From Paenibacillus urinalis (GTDB lineage Bacteria > Bacillota > Bacilli > Paenibacillales > Paenibacillaceae): a stretch of 64,000 nucleotides of DNA. The notes under the pieces are model-generated. The model had not been told where the DNA came from. It worked only from the letters and a program-made list of their open reading frames with translations, and ran no database searches. A program made the position numbers and the translations under genes. Shown here one piece after another: positions 1 to 9,383 of this stretch; the first letter of the stretch is position 1; every line of letters starts with the position of its first letter. The stretch is from contig NZ_CP118108.1 of the NCBI RefSeq assembly GCF_028747985.1, positions 3,601,501-3,665,500 of the forward strand, written 5' to 3'.

Positions 1-402
1 ATCTGCAAAACGATAGGCTGCCGTAGGCAAGCCCAGCTCTTCAGCTGCTAACCGGCGTATACCTTCACGATCCATTGTAAGTCTAGTTGCTCTTGCAGTA
101 GGTACAACCCGAAATCCCTCTTGTTCAAGCTCTAGGAGTGCCTCTGTGGCGATCGCCTCGATCTCGGGAATGATAAAATCAGGCTGCTCCTTTCGAATCA
201 AATCTTTGAGTGCTTCTGCATTCAGCATGTCAATACAGTAGGACCTATGGGCGACCTGCATTGCAGGAGCATGGTCGTAGCGATCAACTGCAATTGTCTC
301 TACACCCAGTCTTTGTGCCTCTATAACGACTTCTTTGCCCAGTTCACCGCTGCCAAGCAGCAGCATTTTTTTGGTTTCTGCCGAAAAAGGAGCACCCCAC
401 AT
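1..402 (-). CDS. purT: Formate-dependent phosphoribosylglycinamide formyltransferase (GAR transformylase 2), 5' part
   Basis: The reverse strand reads [20 protein letters not shown] and continues through the motifs [29 protein letters not shown] and [20 protein letters not shown], a very close match to the N-terminal third of PurT. PurT is an ATP-grasp enzyme that makes formyl-GAR from GAR, formate and ATP in purine synthesis. Only about 134 of roughly 390 residues lie in the window, because the gene runs off the left edge; the ATP-grasp core is therefore outside. The start is the ATG at 402, with an AGAG-type ribosome binding site just upstream. The gene lies downstream of the ABC exporter pair, 134 bases after its stop, and I see no convincing PurBox in that gap. 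Confidence 0.93.
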   Translation of the reverse strand, partial: MWGAPFSAETKKMLLLGSGELGKEVVIEAQRLGVETIAVDRYDHAPAMQVAHRSYCIDMLNAEALKDLIRKEQPDFIIPEIEAIATEALLELEQEGFRVVPTARATRLTMDREGIRRLAAEELGLPTAAYRFAD

Positions 403-511
403 TTTCTCTCTAATCCCCCTACCTGAGAAATCTATATCTATTTCTCTATTTTCGGGGAACTTGAGACATAATGCAAGAGTGCTCGACTTATTTCTTGTGA
501 ATATTACATGG

Positions 512-538
512 AAATTTTAAATTTCGCGAATAAAATTT
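512..538. repeat. AT-rich inverted repeat centred on TTCGCGAA
   Basis: Arms AAATTTTA (512-519) and TAAAATTT (531-538) are perfectly complementary and flank the palindrome TTCGCGAA (523-530). It overlaps the stop codon of the upstream ABC gene and precedes purT. It has no long T-run, so an operator for purT is as likely as a terminator. Confidence 0.4.
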
Positions 539-2390
539 ACAAAAATCTGAATTGGGCTTCGATCAAGCCATTGTAAATCCCTTGTTTTTGGATAAGTTGT
601 TCATGATTTCCTTGCTCCTTAATTTCACCATGATCAAGCACGATAATGTTATCTGCATTGCGAATGGTGGACAAGCGATGGGCTACCATGAACGATGTTC
701 TTCCTTCAAGTAATACCTTCAGTGCATCTTGAATCTTAAGCTCGGTTTCGGTATCGATGCTCGCTGTCGCTTCATCGAGTATGAGTATCCGAGGATCCGC
801 AAGGAGTGCCCTTGCGAAGGACAGCAGCTGTCTCTGTCCCATGGAGAGAACATTGCCTCGCTCCTCCACTTCCGTTTCGTAGCCTCCAGGCAGTTTCATG
901 ATGAATTCATGTGCATTGACGGCTTTGGCCGCTGCCTCGACTTCCTTGTCTGTCGCATCCAATCGTCCGAACCTGATATTATCACGGATCGTGCCTGAGA
1001 ATATAAACGTGTCCTGCAGCACAATACCAATCTGACTCCGCAGGCTTCGGATTGTAATATCCCGGATATTGTACCCGTCAATCGTCAGCCTGCCATCTGT
1101 TACATCATAGAAACGGCTCAGCAGATTAATGATCGTACTCTTCCCTGATCCGGTATGACCAACAAGAGCGATCGACTGACCTGCCTCGACATCAAGATCA
1201 ATTCCTTTGAGAGCCTGCCGTCCCTTCTCATATTCAAATATGACGTTCTCAAACTTGATATTGCCTTGGATCTTCGGAATCGGCTTCGCTCCTGGTTTGT
1301 CAGCGATGCCCGGCTCCTCATCCATGAATTCAAAAATACGCTCAGATGATGCCATCGCCACAAGAAGCTGATTGTACATTTGGCCCAAGCGGTTGATCGG
1401 ATCCCAGAAGTTGCCGACGTAGTTGGCAAAGGCGACAAGAAGCCCGATGGTCAGCTCCCCTTCTTGAATCAAATAAGCACCAAACCAGAACAAAATGAGG
1501 GAACCCACTCCGCCCGTAATTTCAATCAGTGGACCAAACGCTTGGTTCATCGTCGAAGCGCGGTTCCAGGATTTACGGCTCGTCATGTTCATTTGATCAA
1601 AGAACTTCATGTTCTCTTCTTCTTGCGTGTAAGCTTGGGTTACGCGAATGCCTTGAATAGATTCATTCAAGTGCGAGTTGATACGCGAGTTCTTCATACG
1701 CACATCCTGCCATGCCCGCCGAATCTTCACCCGTAATTTCGTAGAAATAAAGAACATGAGCGGTACCGTCAGAACGACGGCCAGACCCAGCTTCCAGTTA
1801 ATAAACATCAGAATGACTATAATTCCGACGAGCTGAACACAGTCAATCAGCAGGTTGACTACCCCGTTCGTAAACAGATCCTGAAGCGAGTTAATGTCGT
1901 TTGTAATCCGGACCATAACCGAGCCCGCCGGCCGTTTATCAAAAAACGAGAAGGAAAGCTTCTGAATATGCTTGAACAGATCCGATCTTAGATCGTAAAT
2001 TACCCGCTGCCCAATAATATTCGTATATTTGATCCGGATTGTGGCTGCTCCCCATTGGATAATATAGAGAAGCAGGATTCCACCTGCGATCCAATACAGC
2101 AGCGTCAGACTCGGACTGCTTCCATCCGTGGGTGCGATCGCTCTGTCGATAGCCAGACTGGTAAGATAAGGAACGGTCAATTTTGTAACTGTTCCTAGCA
2201 CCATCATGACAATAACGATCGGAAGCAGCTGTTTGGCGTAAGGTTTCATGTAGGAAAAGAGTCGTGAAAACTGACCCCAGTTAAATGGTTTTTCAATAAC
2301 TTCATCGTCTTGATAAACAAAACGCTCCTGCGCTTTCTTCTCATTCACACCTGGAATGTTTTGTTTTTCGACAGCTGCATCGTTACTCAT
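537..2390 (-). CDS. Heterodimeric ABC exporter, catalytic half-transporter
   Basis: Fused transmembrane and ATPase protein of 617 residues, the usual type IV exporter layout: membrane domain about 40-345, nucleotide-binding domain about 385-617. Walker A is GHTGSGKST (411-419), Walker B ILILDE with the catalytic Glu at about 540, and the switch His is at about 571. The signature is LSMGQ (515-519) rather than LSGGQ. Its ATG overlaps the stop of the neighbouring half-transporter by 8 bases (ATGAGTAA), so the two are translationally coupled. Together they should form a BmrCD-like multidrug or lipid exporter. The substrate cannot be told from sequence. Confidence 0.9.
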   Translation of the reverse strand: MSNDAAVEKQNIPGVNEKKAQERFVYQDDEVIEKPFNWGQFSRLFSYMKPYAKQLLPIVIVMMVLGTVTKLTVPYLTSLAIDRAIAPTDGSSPSLTLLYWIAGGILLLYIIQWGAATIRIKYTNIIGQRVIYDLRSDLFKHIQKLSFSFFDKRPAGSVMVRITNDINSLQDLFTNGVVNLLIDCVQLVGIIVILMFINWKLGLAVVLTVPLMFFISTKLRVKIRRAWQDVRMKNSRINSHLNESIQGIRVTQAYTQEEENMKFFDQMNMTSRKSWNRASTMNQAFGPLIEITGGVGSLILFWFGAYLIQEGELTIGLLVAFANYVGNFWDPINRLGQMYNQLLVAMASSERIFEFMDEEPGIADKPGAKPIPKIQGNIKFENVIFEYEKGRQALKGIDLDVEAGQSIALVGHTGSGKSTIINLLSRFYDVTDGRLTIDGYNIRDITIRSLRSQIGIVLQDTFIFSGTIRDNIRFGRLDATDKEVEAAAKAVNAHEFIMKLPGGYETEVEERGNVLSMGQRQLLSFARALLADPRILILDEATASIDTETELKIQDALKVLLEGRTSFMVAHRLSTIRNADNIIVLDHGEIKEQGNHEQLIQKQGIYNGLIEAQFRFL

Positions 2391-4158
2391 GTGTCACCTG
2401 CTTTCCAGGCGCCCGTTTAATGCGGGCAATATGATCTGCGTATTGAATATGATATACATCTTGATATTGTCCAGGAGAGCTGATGAGCTCTTCATGTGTG
2501 CCCCGCTGAACGACACGGCCTTCATTTAGCACAAGGATCTCATCCGCATGACGCAGCGAAGATATACGATGGGCGATAATAAAGGTCGTTCTTCCCCGCA
2601 TCACTTCCTGGAATCCGGACTGAATTTCATGCTCTGTTTCCATATCCACCGCACTGGTTGCATCATCGAGGACAAGAATCTTCGGATTCAGCAGCAGCGC
2701 TCTTGCGATGGCGATCCGCTGTTTCTGTCCTCCGGACAGCCCCATTCCGCGTTCACCAACAACAGTATCGTAGCCTAACGGCATCTCCATGATGAAATCA
2801 TGGGCTTTTGCCAGCTTGGATACACGAATAATTTCATCCATCGACACATCCTTCATGCCGTAGGAAATGTTATTACGGATACTGGACGAGAACAAGAAGG
2901 TTTCTTGAAAGACCGCCGCAATCTGACTACGCAAGCTTTTGATATTCATGTCGTTAATGTCTATTCCATCAATCTTAATCGTTCCACTCGAAATGTTGTA
3001 GGCACGCATAAGCAGCTGGATAATCGTCGATTTGCCTGATCCGGTGCCGCCTAGGAAGCCGACCACTGTCCCTGGAGGTGCATCCAGATTGATATCCACA
3101 ACAGCAGGAATTTTGTTACCGTAGGCAAACGTAACATGATCGAAGGTGACATGCCCTTTGACATGCTCCGGCACCAGTGTGATAGGATCTTCTCCATCCT
3201 GTACGTCAATTGGCTGGTTTAGCAGCTCCAGCACCCGCTCACCAGATGCTTTGGACTGGGTATAGTTATTGATATGAAATCCGATGTTCCACATCGGTCC
3301 GATTATGTACCAAATTAAACTAAAGAAAGCAACAAGCTCACCTAGTGTCAGCTCCTGATGGATGACGAGTCTTCCTCCGATGACAAGCAGCAGAACTACG
3401 CTGAGGGATGCCAGCAGCTCCATAACTGGGAAGAACTTGGCCCACAGTGAGGAGGCGAAGATTTGATTCGATTTGTAGCGTTCGTTGCGAAGAGAGAACT
3501 TATCTACCTCGTAAGGCTCTCGGGCAAAGGATTTAACGGTACGTACTCCGGTAATGTTCTCTTGGACAGCGGTTGTCAAAGAGCTCATAGCCAGCCGCAT
3601 TTCCTGAAATGCGGGGTGAATCTGGGTTTCAAATTTCAAGGCGACAATGACCAGCACAGGCATAAAAATAAGGGTAAGTAATGTCAGCTGCCAGTTGATG
3701 GAGATCATCATAATCGCACCAAAGACCACCATAAGCACCATATTGAGAATCTGGGCAAATCCAAATCCAATAAAGTTACGAATTGCCTCCAAGTCTCCGG
3801 TTAGGCGTGACATCAGGTCACCTGTCTTGGCGGTATCATAGTAACGGAAGGACAAGAATTGCAGCTTCTCATAGCATGCATTCCGAAGACGATACGCCAG
3901 GTAGTTCCCTAGTCTTGCACCAAAAAATCCGTGTAAAAATTGAAATGATGCTTTGATGATCACTACGCCTAGTACCGATAGGGCAAGCATGGGAACGTAT
4001 TCATAATTCCCGGGGGTAATGACATCATCAATCAGCACGCGTAGAAGGTTCGGGTACACGAGCCCGAGTGCAGTGGCAATGGCCAAACAAAAAATAGACA
4101 TAAACATCAAATTCCGTTTGGACCAGAAGAAGCCCTGCAGCTGCCTGAGAACATCCAT
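2383..4158 (-). CDS. Heterodimeric ABC exporter, degenerate-site half-transporter
   Basis: Half-transporter of 591 residues, with a membrane domain at about 15-310 and an ATPase domain at about 335-591. Walker A is GGTGSGKST (about 370) and the signature LSGGQ is canonical (about 474), but Walker B reads ILVLDD: Asp replaces the catalytic Glu at about 499. This is the hallmark of the non-hydrolysing site in heterodimeric exporters; its partner has the intact Glu but a changed signature. I chose the ATG at 4158, five bases after AGGAGGAG. A TTG 15 bases upstream is in frame but lies inside that ribosome binding site. First gene of a two-gene operon. Confidence 0.9.
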   Translation of the reverse strand: MDVLRQLQGFFWSKRNLMFMSIFCLAIATALGLVYPNLLRVLIDDVITPGNYEYVPMLALSVLGVVIIKASFQFLHGFFGARLGNYLAYRLRNACYEKLQFLSFRYYDTAKTGDLMSRLTGDLEAIRNFIGFGFAQILNMVLMVVFGAIMMISINWQLTLLTLIFMPVLVIVALKFETQIHPAFQEMRLAMSSLTTAVQENITGVRTVKSFAREPYEVDKFSLRNERYKSNQIFASSLWAKFFPVMELLASLSVVLLLVIGGRLVIHQELTLGELVAFFSLIWYIIGPMWNIGFHINNYTQSKASGERVLELLNQPIDVQDGEDPITLVPEHVKGHVTFDHVTFAYGNKIPAVVDINLDAPPGTVVGFLGGTGSGKSTIIQLLMRAYNISSGTIKIDGIDINDMNIKSLRSQIAAVFQETFLFSSSIRNNISYGMKDVSMDEIIRVSKLAKAHDFIMEMPLGYDTVVGERGMGLSGGQKQRIAIARALLLNPKILVLDDATSAVDMETEHEIQSGFQEVMRGRTTFIIAHRISSLRHADEILVLNEGRVVQRGTHEELISSPGQYQDVYHIQYADHIARIKRAPGKQVTHE

Positions 4159-4362
4159 GTTTCTCCTCCTCAAAAATCTTACTCATCTTGTATAAAATCT
4201 TATGAACATTAATGAAGTTTATCACCGGCTTAAAACCCCGGCAAAGCGAAAAAGACCTCATTTTCAGGCTTCTTTTGGTTTGAAAGGGCAATATCAGGAA
4301 ATAATGGGCAACTCTCAATTAAATAGTCGGATATTCTCAGCTTAGCTAGGTGATGTCAACAT

Positions 4363-4404
4363 AAAAGCATCCCTTTTCGGTTGCCCCGAAAGGAGGGATG
4401 CTTC
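4363..4404 (-). terminator. Hairpin between dynamin gene and ABC operon
   Basis: AAGCATCCCTTTTCGG pairs with CCGAAAGGAGGGATGCTT with little loss around a short loop. It lies just after the dynamin stop on the minus strand. The T-run is weak (CTTTTAT). Confidence 0.6.
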
Positions 4405-4421
4405 TCAAGGTAATAAACGGT

Positions 4422-7400
4422 TTAAATTAAACTTTCCTGGGCTTCATTTAATCGTGTGACTAACTCTTCCAGTGTATGGATATCACTCGCGTATTCCAAT
4501 GCACCGATCAGTCCAGCGATCTCCTCGGACCACTGCTCTTCCATTCGTTCTTTATGATCCATTAGAGAGGCCCGGGTTAAATCTTGAAAATACGTAATCA
4601 GATACGCTTCGTTGTGTTCAAGCTCCTGAAGAAGGAGTGCTTTTAATTCCGGCTCCAATGCAGCCTGAAGCTGTTTTCTCCCAGGTCCTTCGAAAAAGTG
4701 CTTTGGATTTTTGAAATATTTCCAAACGTTCTTCCAAGCAATCGGCTCTTTCACATCGGTTCTCTTAAGAGTAGGTGTCTCCCAATGGCCAGTAACTTCG
4801 GAATACACTTGGATGCCATCCGAAATTTCCGCAAGTCGTCTGCTTGTTCGTTCTGCTTCCTCTTGAGTGAGCCGCTGGCCCTTGCTCTCCATCCGCAGTG
4901 TTGTAGCCAGCAGCTCCTGCTCAATTTCGAGATACAGTATTCGCAGAAGTTCTCTTCCCGAGGCATGGAATATCCCTTTAAGATCGCCTTGGTCTTCTCT
5001 CAATACAGATGGATGAAAAGCTTCAGACATAAACTCAGACATCCGGTAGCTGATACGCTGTCCGACATGGAATAGCAGCTCTTTCATTTCCTGGGCAATT
5101 TCCGCATCCTTGTTAGATGAGCCATAAGCCGATAACAGCTCAAGTCCGTGCTGTTTGATATCCGTCAGCTTCTGCTTGCGGGCCAGGCGCTCGGCTTCTC
5201 CCTGTCGGGCATCACGAATCCATTGCTCCACACGCTGTCGAACATAACCGACTTCCTTACTGGCTGCATGGATCGCTAGATCAGGGAGCTCATCTCCGGC
5301 AAAATGACTAAACGCACGTTCAAATACAGTGAACCGAGATGCATCCAGCTTGGCTTCATCTCCTTGCTGTTTGGCTTGAAGTGCCAGCAGACTGGATACC
5401 GGATAGACCTTAGGAACACGCACCCCATTGTGCTGCAGCTGGTTTGTTACATGCTCCTTAACTAATTCCAGCTCTTCCTCCGAGGATGCCAAGTCTGCTG
5501 CATTGATGACAAAAAACATATTATCCAGTGATTTGGCATCCTTGACTCTTCCAAGCTGATTTAGAAACTGCCTGTCACCTTGTGAGAAAGCATGATTGTA
5601 GTAAGTGACAAATACGAGAGCATCCGCATTTTTCATATAATTAAAGGTTACACCCGTATGTCTCGCGTTGATGGAATCCGCCCCAGGCGTATCGACTAAA
5701 ATAATTCCCTGCGAGGTCAATTCACAGTTATAGTACAGATCAATTGAATCCACGAAACAGGACTTCTGCTCCTCTGCCACATAGGCACGGTATTCGTCCA
5801 TGCTGGCAATCCACGCACTTCCAAGCTTAGGCTCTGCTTCATCGTATCCAGCAGCTGCTGCCTTGAGGAAGCTGTAGTGAGGTCTTCCTGCCGGGTGTAC
5901 CTGCTGGGGAGTCAGCGCAGCAACCTTTTCTCTCCAGGAATGCTCTTCGGCCTTCCCGAGTCCAAGCAGATCAAAAGAGAAGGTCAGGTCCTGCCATAAG
6001 GCATCGCGGGTCTTCATCGCAACCCGCGCCGTCCGGTGTGCCGCCCCTTCGGCTGGCGCCATAATCCGGTTGATCGCCGCGGTCGTTGGATGCGGCGATA
6101 CCGGCAGCACCGCTTCGCCCAGCAAGGCGTTGGCGAAGGAGGACTTCCCGGCGCTGAAGGCACCAAACAGCGCCAGGGTAAAGGTACCGCCCGCAAGCGA
6201 CGCCGCGCGGGCGGTGAGCCCCCGTACCGCCGATTTCATGGCGGTATACGGGGCTACAAGGGCAGCCGCCTGCGTAAGGCCGGCTGCCGCAGCGGCTAGC
6301 CGCTCGTGCCTGCGAGCGGCCAGCGGCGCATGCGCGAGCCTCGTGCGGGGCTCGCGTGCTGCGGCCGGAATATCAGCCGATGTGGACATGGCTGATATTC
6401 CGGCGGAGGCTGTGCCGAGCTGCTCAGGCACAGCAGGGGCCGTGACCGCAGGCAGCGCACCTGCGGTCAGCTGGTCTTTTGCCGGCAGCAGAGCCTGCAC
6501 GGCAGCGGACATCGCGGCGATCTCCTGCTCGATCGCCGTTAACGCCTCGGCTGCAGCAGATTGTTTGCGGAGCTCTTCAAGCTCCCTTAACAGCTCTCCA
6601 TGTTTATCTGCAGCCGCAGACTTTAATCCCTCCAGCAGCTGTTCGGCAAGCTCCAGGGCAGACTTGCGGTACCTTGCAATGAGCTCGGCTCGAAGCTCTT
6701 TACAATAATTCAGCACATACTCACCCGTTACGGTTCCGTCTGGAGTGCTTTTCGAGGTGATTAGCCCTTCATCGATACTGTACAGCTGTTCATCCAGCTT
6801 CTGATCCCACTCCTCATTCCACAGCTCGTGCGTATGGCCCAATTGGCGGAGCAAGGTTCTCAAATGAAATGCTGCCTGGCCTTCTGCCTGCTTGCTGAAC
6901 AAGGACCAGAATTGATTGAAGCGTTCCTGCTTCTCCTGTTCCGTCTTGCCCGCCGAAAAGAGAAACCCCACCTTAAAGCCAGGGCGCCGGCTCTCGATGT
7001 ACTTCCCAGCTGCCTCTCTGACATCGGCAGGCGTCAAATTAGCGTTCTGAAGCAGACGATCCACTTCATCTCGAATCCGGTTGAGTTCAAGCTGCGGGAG
7101 CTCTGTGACTGCCTGAATTTCTTGTTCAATCGCTTGCTTTCGGGCAGCAAGCCTCGCGGCGCCTTCTTCTCCACCGAGCTCTGTCAGGAGCCCTCCTTTG
7201 CGTTCCTCTCTTCCATCCTCATATCTCATAAGAAATTGCTTCGAAATATGAATCGCCGAGGATGCCAGGCTGTGATTCAACAGATCAGTTCGAATGGACA
7301 ACAGCTTCTCTATTACGTCCGGAAGGACATTCAGCTGGTTATATGGATGTTCAGGCTTCCGCAGAGTTGTAAACAACAGCCCAGCGTAAGAGACTTCCCA

Positions 7401-8138
7401 AGCGTTAAACGCAGCTTCTACCGCAGCCCGGTACTCAGCAAAAGACAGCTCCTCATCTCGATGCTTGTCAATTTGAGTTACAATTAAATAGAGCGGCTTG
7501 CCCCAATCTGACAGACTTTTCGCAAAAGTGAGATTATTCTCGGATTGGACATGGTTATAATCCATCACATAGAACACCGCATCCGCCAAATGCAGTGCTG
7601 AATCGGTCGCTTGCTTGTGAGCGCCATCCGTTGAATCCACTCCAGGCGTATCCAGCAGAACTGCTCGTTCCTGGAGAAGTCCGACCTGCTCCCACACTTC
7701 AATATAAGCATACTGCTCTCCGTTCTTGCAGTACTCGTCCAGCTCATCGGGTGACACGGTAATGGGATACAGGCTCGCAGCATTCACGGCATCTATCTCA
7801 TGGTTAGGTTGATCCGAAAGCTCTCCTTGATTCGAAATGGGTGCAGTTCGATGAATCTTCGCTTGTCTCGGACCATTCCGGATGGCTACGACATTCGCAC
7901 TTGTCGGCACTGGACTCGAAGGCAGTACTTTTTTGCCGCATAAGCGGTTAATGAGACTCGATTTTCCTGCCGAAAAATGTCCGCAAAACGCCAGGGTCAG
8001 TTCACCTGCCTCTGCCTTTCCTTGAAGATCGGCAATTGACGCTGCAGCCTTCGAATCATCATGGTCTAGGAAGAGCTTCTGCAAATCTTGTAAACGCATA
8101 CGTAAATCGTCGTTCTGTCTCTTTACACTCGTCAGCAT
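4422..8138 (-). CDS. dynA: Double-headed bacterial dynamin-like GTPase (DynA/YpbR type)
   Basis: At 1238 residues it carries two complete dynamin-family GTPase units in tandem, as in B. subtilis DynA, which mediates membrane tethering and fusion and protects against phage and pore damage. Head 1 has the P-loop GHFSAGKSS (53-61) and G3 motif DTPGVDST; head 2 has GAFSAGKSS (about 660) and DTPGADSI. Helical, Glu/Gln-rich stalk segments follow each head. The linker before head 2 (about residues 545-655) is extremely rich in Ala, Thr and Arg, and its DNA is strikingly GC-rich compared with both sides, so it diverges fast or was acquired separately. Start ATG at 8138, after GAAGGAGTCTTTAGAGGAC. It is probably a monocistron. 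Confidence 0.93.
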   Translation of the reverse strand: MLTSVKRQNDDLRMRLQDLQKLFLDHDDSKAAASIADLQGKAEAGELTLAFCGHFSAGKSSLINRLCGKKVLPSSPVPTSANVVAIRNGPRQAKIHRTAPISNQGELSDQPNHEIDAVNAASLYPITVSPDELDEYCKNGEQYAYIEVWEQVGLLQERAVLLDTPGVDSTDGAHKQATDSALHLADAVFYVMDYNHVQSENNLTFAKSLSDWGKPLYLIVTQIDKHRDEELSFAEYRAAVEAAFNAWEVSYAGLLFTTLRKPEHPYNQLNVLPDVIEKLLSIRTDLLNHSLASSAIHISKQFLMRYEDGREERKGGLLTELGGEEGAARLAARKQAIEQEIQAVTELPQLELNRIRDEVDRLLQNANLTPADVREAAGKYIESRRPGFKVGFLFSAGKTEQEKQERFNQFWSLFSKQAEGQAAFHLRTLLRQLGHTHELWNEEWDQKLDEQLYSIDEGLITSKSTPDGTVTGEYVLNYCKELRAELIARYRKSALELAEQLLEGLKSAAADKHGELLRELEELRKQSAAAEALTAIEQEIAAMSAAVQALLPAKDQLTAGALPAVTAPAVPEQLGTASAGISAMSTSADIPAAAREPRTRLAHAPLAARRHERLAAAAAGLTQAAALVAPYTAMKSAVRGLTARAASLAGGTFTLALFGAFSAGKSSFANALLGEAVLPVSPHPTTAAINRIMAPAEGAAHRTARVAMKTRDALWQDLTFSFDLLGLGKAEEHSWREKVAALTPQQVHPAGRPHYSFLKAAAAGYDEAEPKLGSAWIASMDEYRAYVAEEQKSCFVDSIDLYYNCELTSQGIILVDTPGADSINARHTGVTFNYMKNADALVFVTYYNHAFSQGDRQFLNQLGRVKDAKSLDNMFFVINAADLASSEEELELVKEHVTNQLQHNGVRVPKVYPVSSLLALQAKQQGDEAKLDASRFTVFERAFSHFAGDELPDLAIHAASKEVGYVRQRVEQWIRDARQGEAERLARKQKLTDIKQHGLELLSAYGSSNKDAEIAQEMKELLFHVGQRISYRMSEFMSEAFHPSVLREDQGDLKGIFHASGRELLRILYLEIEQELLATTLRMESKGQRLTQEEAERTSRRLAEISDGIQVYSEVTGHWETPTLKRTDVKEPIAWKNVWKYFKNPKHFFEGPGRKQLQAALEPELKALLLQELEHNEAYLITYFQDLTRASLMDHKERMEEQWSEEIAGLIGALEYASDIHTLEELVTRLNEAQESLI
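6364..6404. repeat. Long perfect inverted repeat inside the dynamin linker
   Basis: Arms of 15 bases (6364-6378 and 6390-6404; GCCGGAATATCAGCC and its complement) are perfectly matched. The 11-base loop holds a further ATGT/ACAT pair, giving a nearly closed hairpin of about 41 bases in the coding sequence. Confidence 0.8.
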
Positions 8139-8243
8139 GTCCTCTAAAGACTCCTTCTCTTCATCTCGTTAAATATGTATATTTTATCACTGACCTTGAT
8201 AGAAATGAACCACCGCGGCTCAAAATGTTCTTCATACCAAATA

Positions 8244-8270
8244 ACCGGGTACCTAATGAAAGGTGCCCGG
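8244..8270 (-). terminator. Terminator-like hairpin after the 89-residue gene
   Basis: CCGGGTACCT and AGGTGCCCGG form a 10-bp stem with one G-U pair and a 6-base loop, followed on the minus strand by TTATTT. It lies between the small unknown gene and dynA. Confidence 0.5.
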
Positions 8271-8334
8271 TCAAAGTATGATCTATTGCCTATAGCGGCT
8301 CAGCTGTTAAATCGCTTAAGCTGAAAACGCTTCG

Positions 8335-8604
8335 TTAAACTGCATTTTCCATCGCAGGAAGCAGGATTTCGAACACTTGTCCATGCTGAAGAATGGTAAT
8401 ATTTCTGCTCTTGTCCTTCATTACAACCACTTCAGGCTTCTGAGACATGCGCTCCAAATAATGCTCGGGTACATCTCCGGAATGGCTCACTGTGATGCCC
8501 TCGATTTCTTTTTCTTCATTTTCGCTCATTTCAGTTGAAACGATCTCTTCAAAAATATCAGAAAAAGCTTCAAATTGGTCAGTATACACGGAAATACATT
8601 TCAT
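8335..8604 (-). CDS. Small acidic protein of unknown function
   Basis: An 89-residue acidic protein that I do not recognise. It begins MKCISVYTDQFEAFSDIFEE and has no signal peptide or membrane segment. The Glu-rich middle (SENEEKEIEGITVSH) and the C-terminal stretch NITILQHGQVFEILLP suggest a small alpha/beta fold. It starts 18 bases after the nth stop on the same strand, so the two are probably co-transcribed, and a hairpin follows at 8244-8270. The ORF has normal codon use for the region and an ATG at 8604, so I treat it as real. No function is offered. Confidence 0.7.
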   Translation of the reverse strand: MKCISVYTDQFEAFSDIFEEIVSTEMSENEEKEIEGITVSHSGDVPEHYLERMSQKPEVVVMKDKSRNITILQHGQVFEILLPAMENAV

Positions 8605-8621
8605 GGTTAACTCATCCTCTA

Positions 8622-9326
8622 CTATTCATTTGCAATTTTTTTAGGTAAAGCAGATGAACTACGTTCCTTATCTTTCCTGATTTGGGACGTTTTCATACGC
8701 TTCTTGCCCTCACGGCATACATCGAGAAGCGGGCACACCTGGCATTTGGGAGCCTGCGCTTTGCAGTGGTATCGACCAAAGAAGATTAATCGATGATGCG
8801 TAAGGGTCCATTCATCCATAGGAACTCTCTTCATCAGCTTCTTCTCGACCTCAAGCACAGAATCCTTCCAATTCACCAATCCCAGCCGTTTCGATACACG
8901 CTCAACGTGAGTATCTACCGCTATGGCTGGGACTCCGAATGCGTTTGAAACGACCACATTCGCCGTCTTACGGCCCACTCCCGGGAGCAGAACCAGCTCA
9001 TCATGCCTGCTAGGAACTTCTCCTCTGTACTGTTCAATTAATATCCGGCACAAATTTTGTATATGCTTTGCCTTGTTCCTGTACAATCCGATTCTCCGAA
9101 TATCCTGCTCGAGCTCTTCGAGCGGCACGGAGACATAATCCTCCGGTGTTTTGTACTTCTGGAATAGATCGGCTGTCACTTTATTCACAGTCTCATCCGT
9201 ACATTGTGCAGATAACAATACAGCAATGGTGAGTTCAAACGCGTTGCTGTGGTTCAATTCACAATGAGCGTCTGGAAACATATTTGCGATCGTATCAAGA
9301 ATGTGACGTACTGTCGCTGCATTCAT
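8622..9326 (-). CDS. nth: Endonuclease III (DNA glycosylase/AP lyase)
   Basis: A 234-residue base-excision repair enzyme for oxidised pyrimidines. The helix-hairpin-helix motif LPGVGRKTANVV carries the catalytic Lys, and VDTHVERVS the catalytic Asp. The C-terminal cluster C-x6-C-x2-C-x5-C (CKAQAPKCQVCPLLDVC) binds a 4Fe-4S centre. I set the start at the ATG at 9326, ten bases after GGAGG. An in-frame GTG 18 bases upstream overlaps that site. In B. subtilis nth follows dnaD; here dnaD is 18 kb away, so nth has moved. A strong terminator ends directly before its ribosome binding site. Confidence 0.95.
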   Translation of the reverse strand: MNAATVRHILDTIANMFPDAHCELNHSNAFELTIAVLLSAQCTDETVNKVTADLFQKYKTPEDYVSVPLEELEQDIRRIGLYRNKAKHIQNLCRILIEQYRGEVPSRHDELVLLPGVGRKTANVVVSNAFGVPAIAVDTHVERVSKRLGLVNWKDSVLEVEKKLMKRVPMDEWTLTHHRLIFFGRYHCKAQAPKCQVCPLLDVCREGKKRMKTSQIRKDKERSSSALPKKIANE

Positions 9327-9342
9327 GAAGAGCTTACCTCCC

Positions 9343-9383
9343 ACAAAAAAAACGTCTTGATACGTTTGGTCCGTATCAAGACG
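9343..9383 (-). terminator. Strong intrinsic terminator of the SLH gene, abutting nth
   Basis: CGTCTTGATACG and CGTATCAAGACG form a perfect 12-bp stem with a 7-base loop. On the minus strand it is followed by eight Ts and then at once by the nth ribosome binding site. Confidence 0.9.

Noticed and set aside
403..536. PurBox for purT
   Set aside because: No match to the CGAA-type PurR half-sites at acceptable spacing.
6070..6708. 212-codon open frame on the plus strand, rich in Ala and Ser
   Set aside because: It lies wholly within the GC-rich linker of the dynamin gene on the other strand. High GC removes stop codons, the composition is low-complexity, and there is no ribosome binding site.
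6828..7487. 219-codon plus-strand frame inside the dynamin gene
   Set aside because: Antisense shadow of conserved GTPase-head coding sequence; no recognisable domain.
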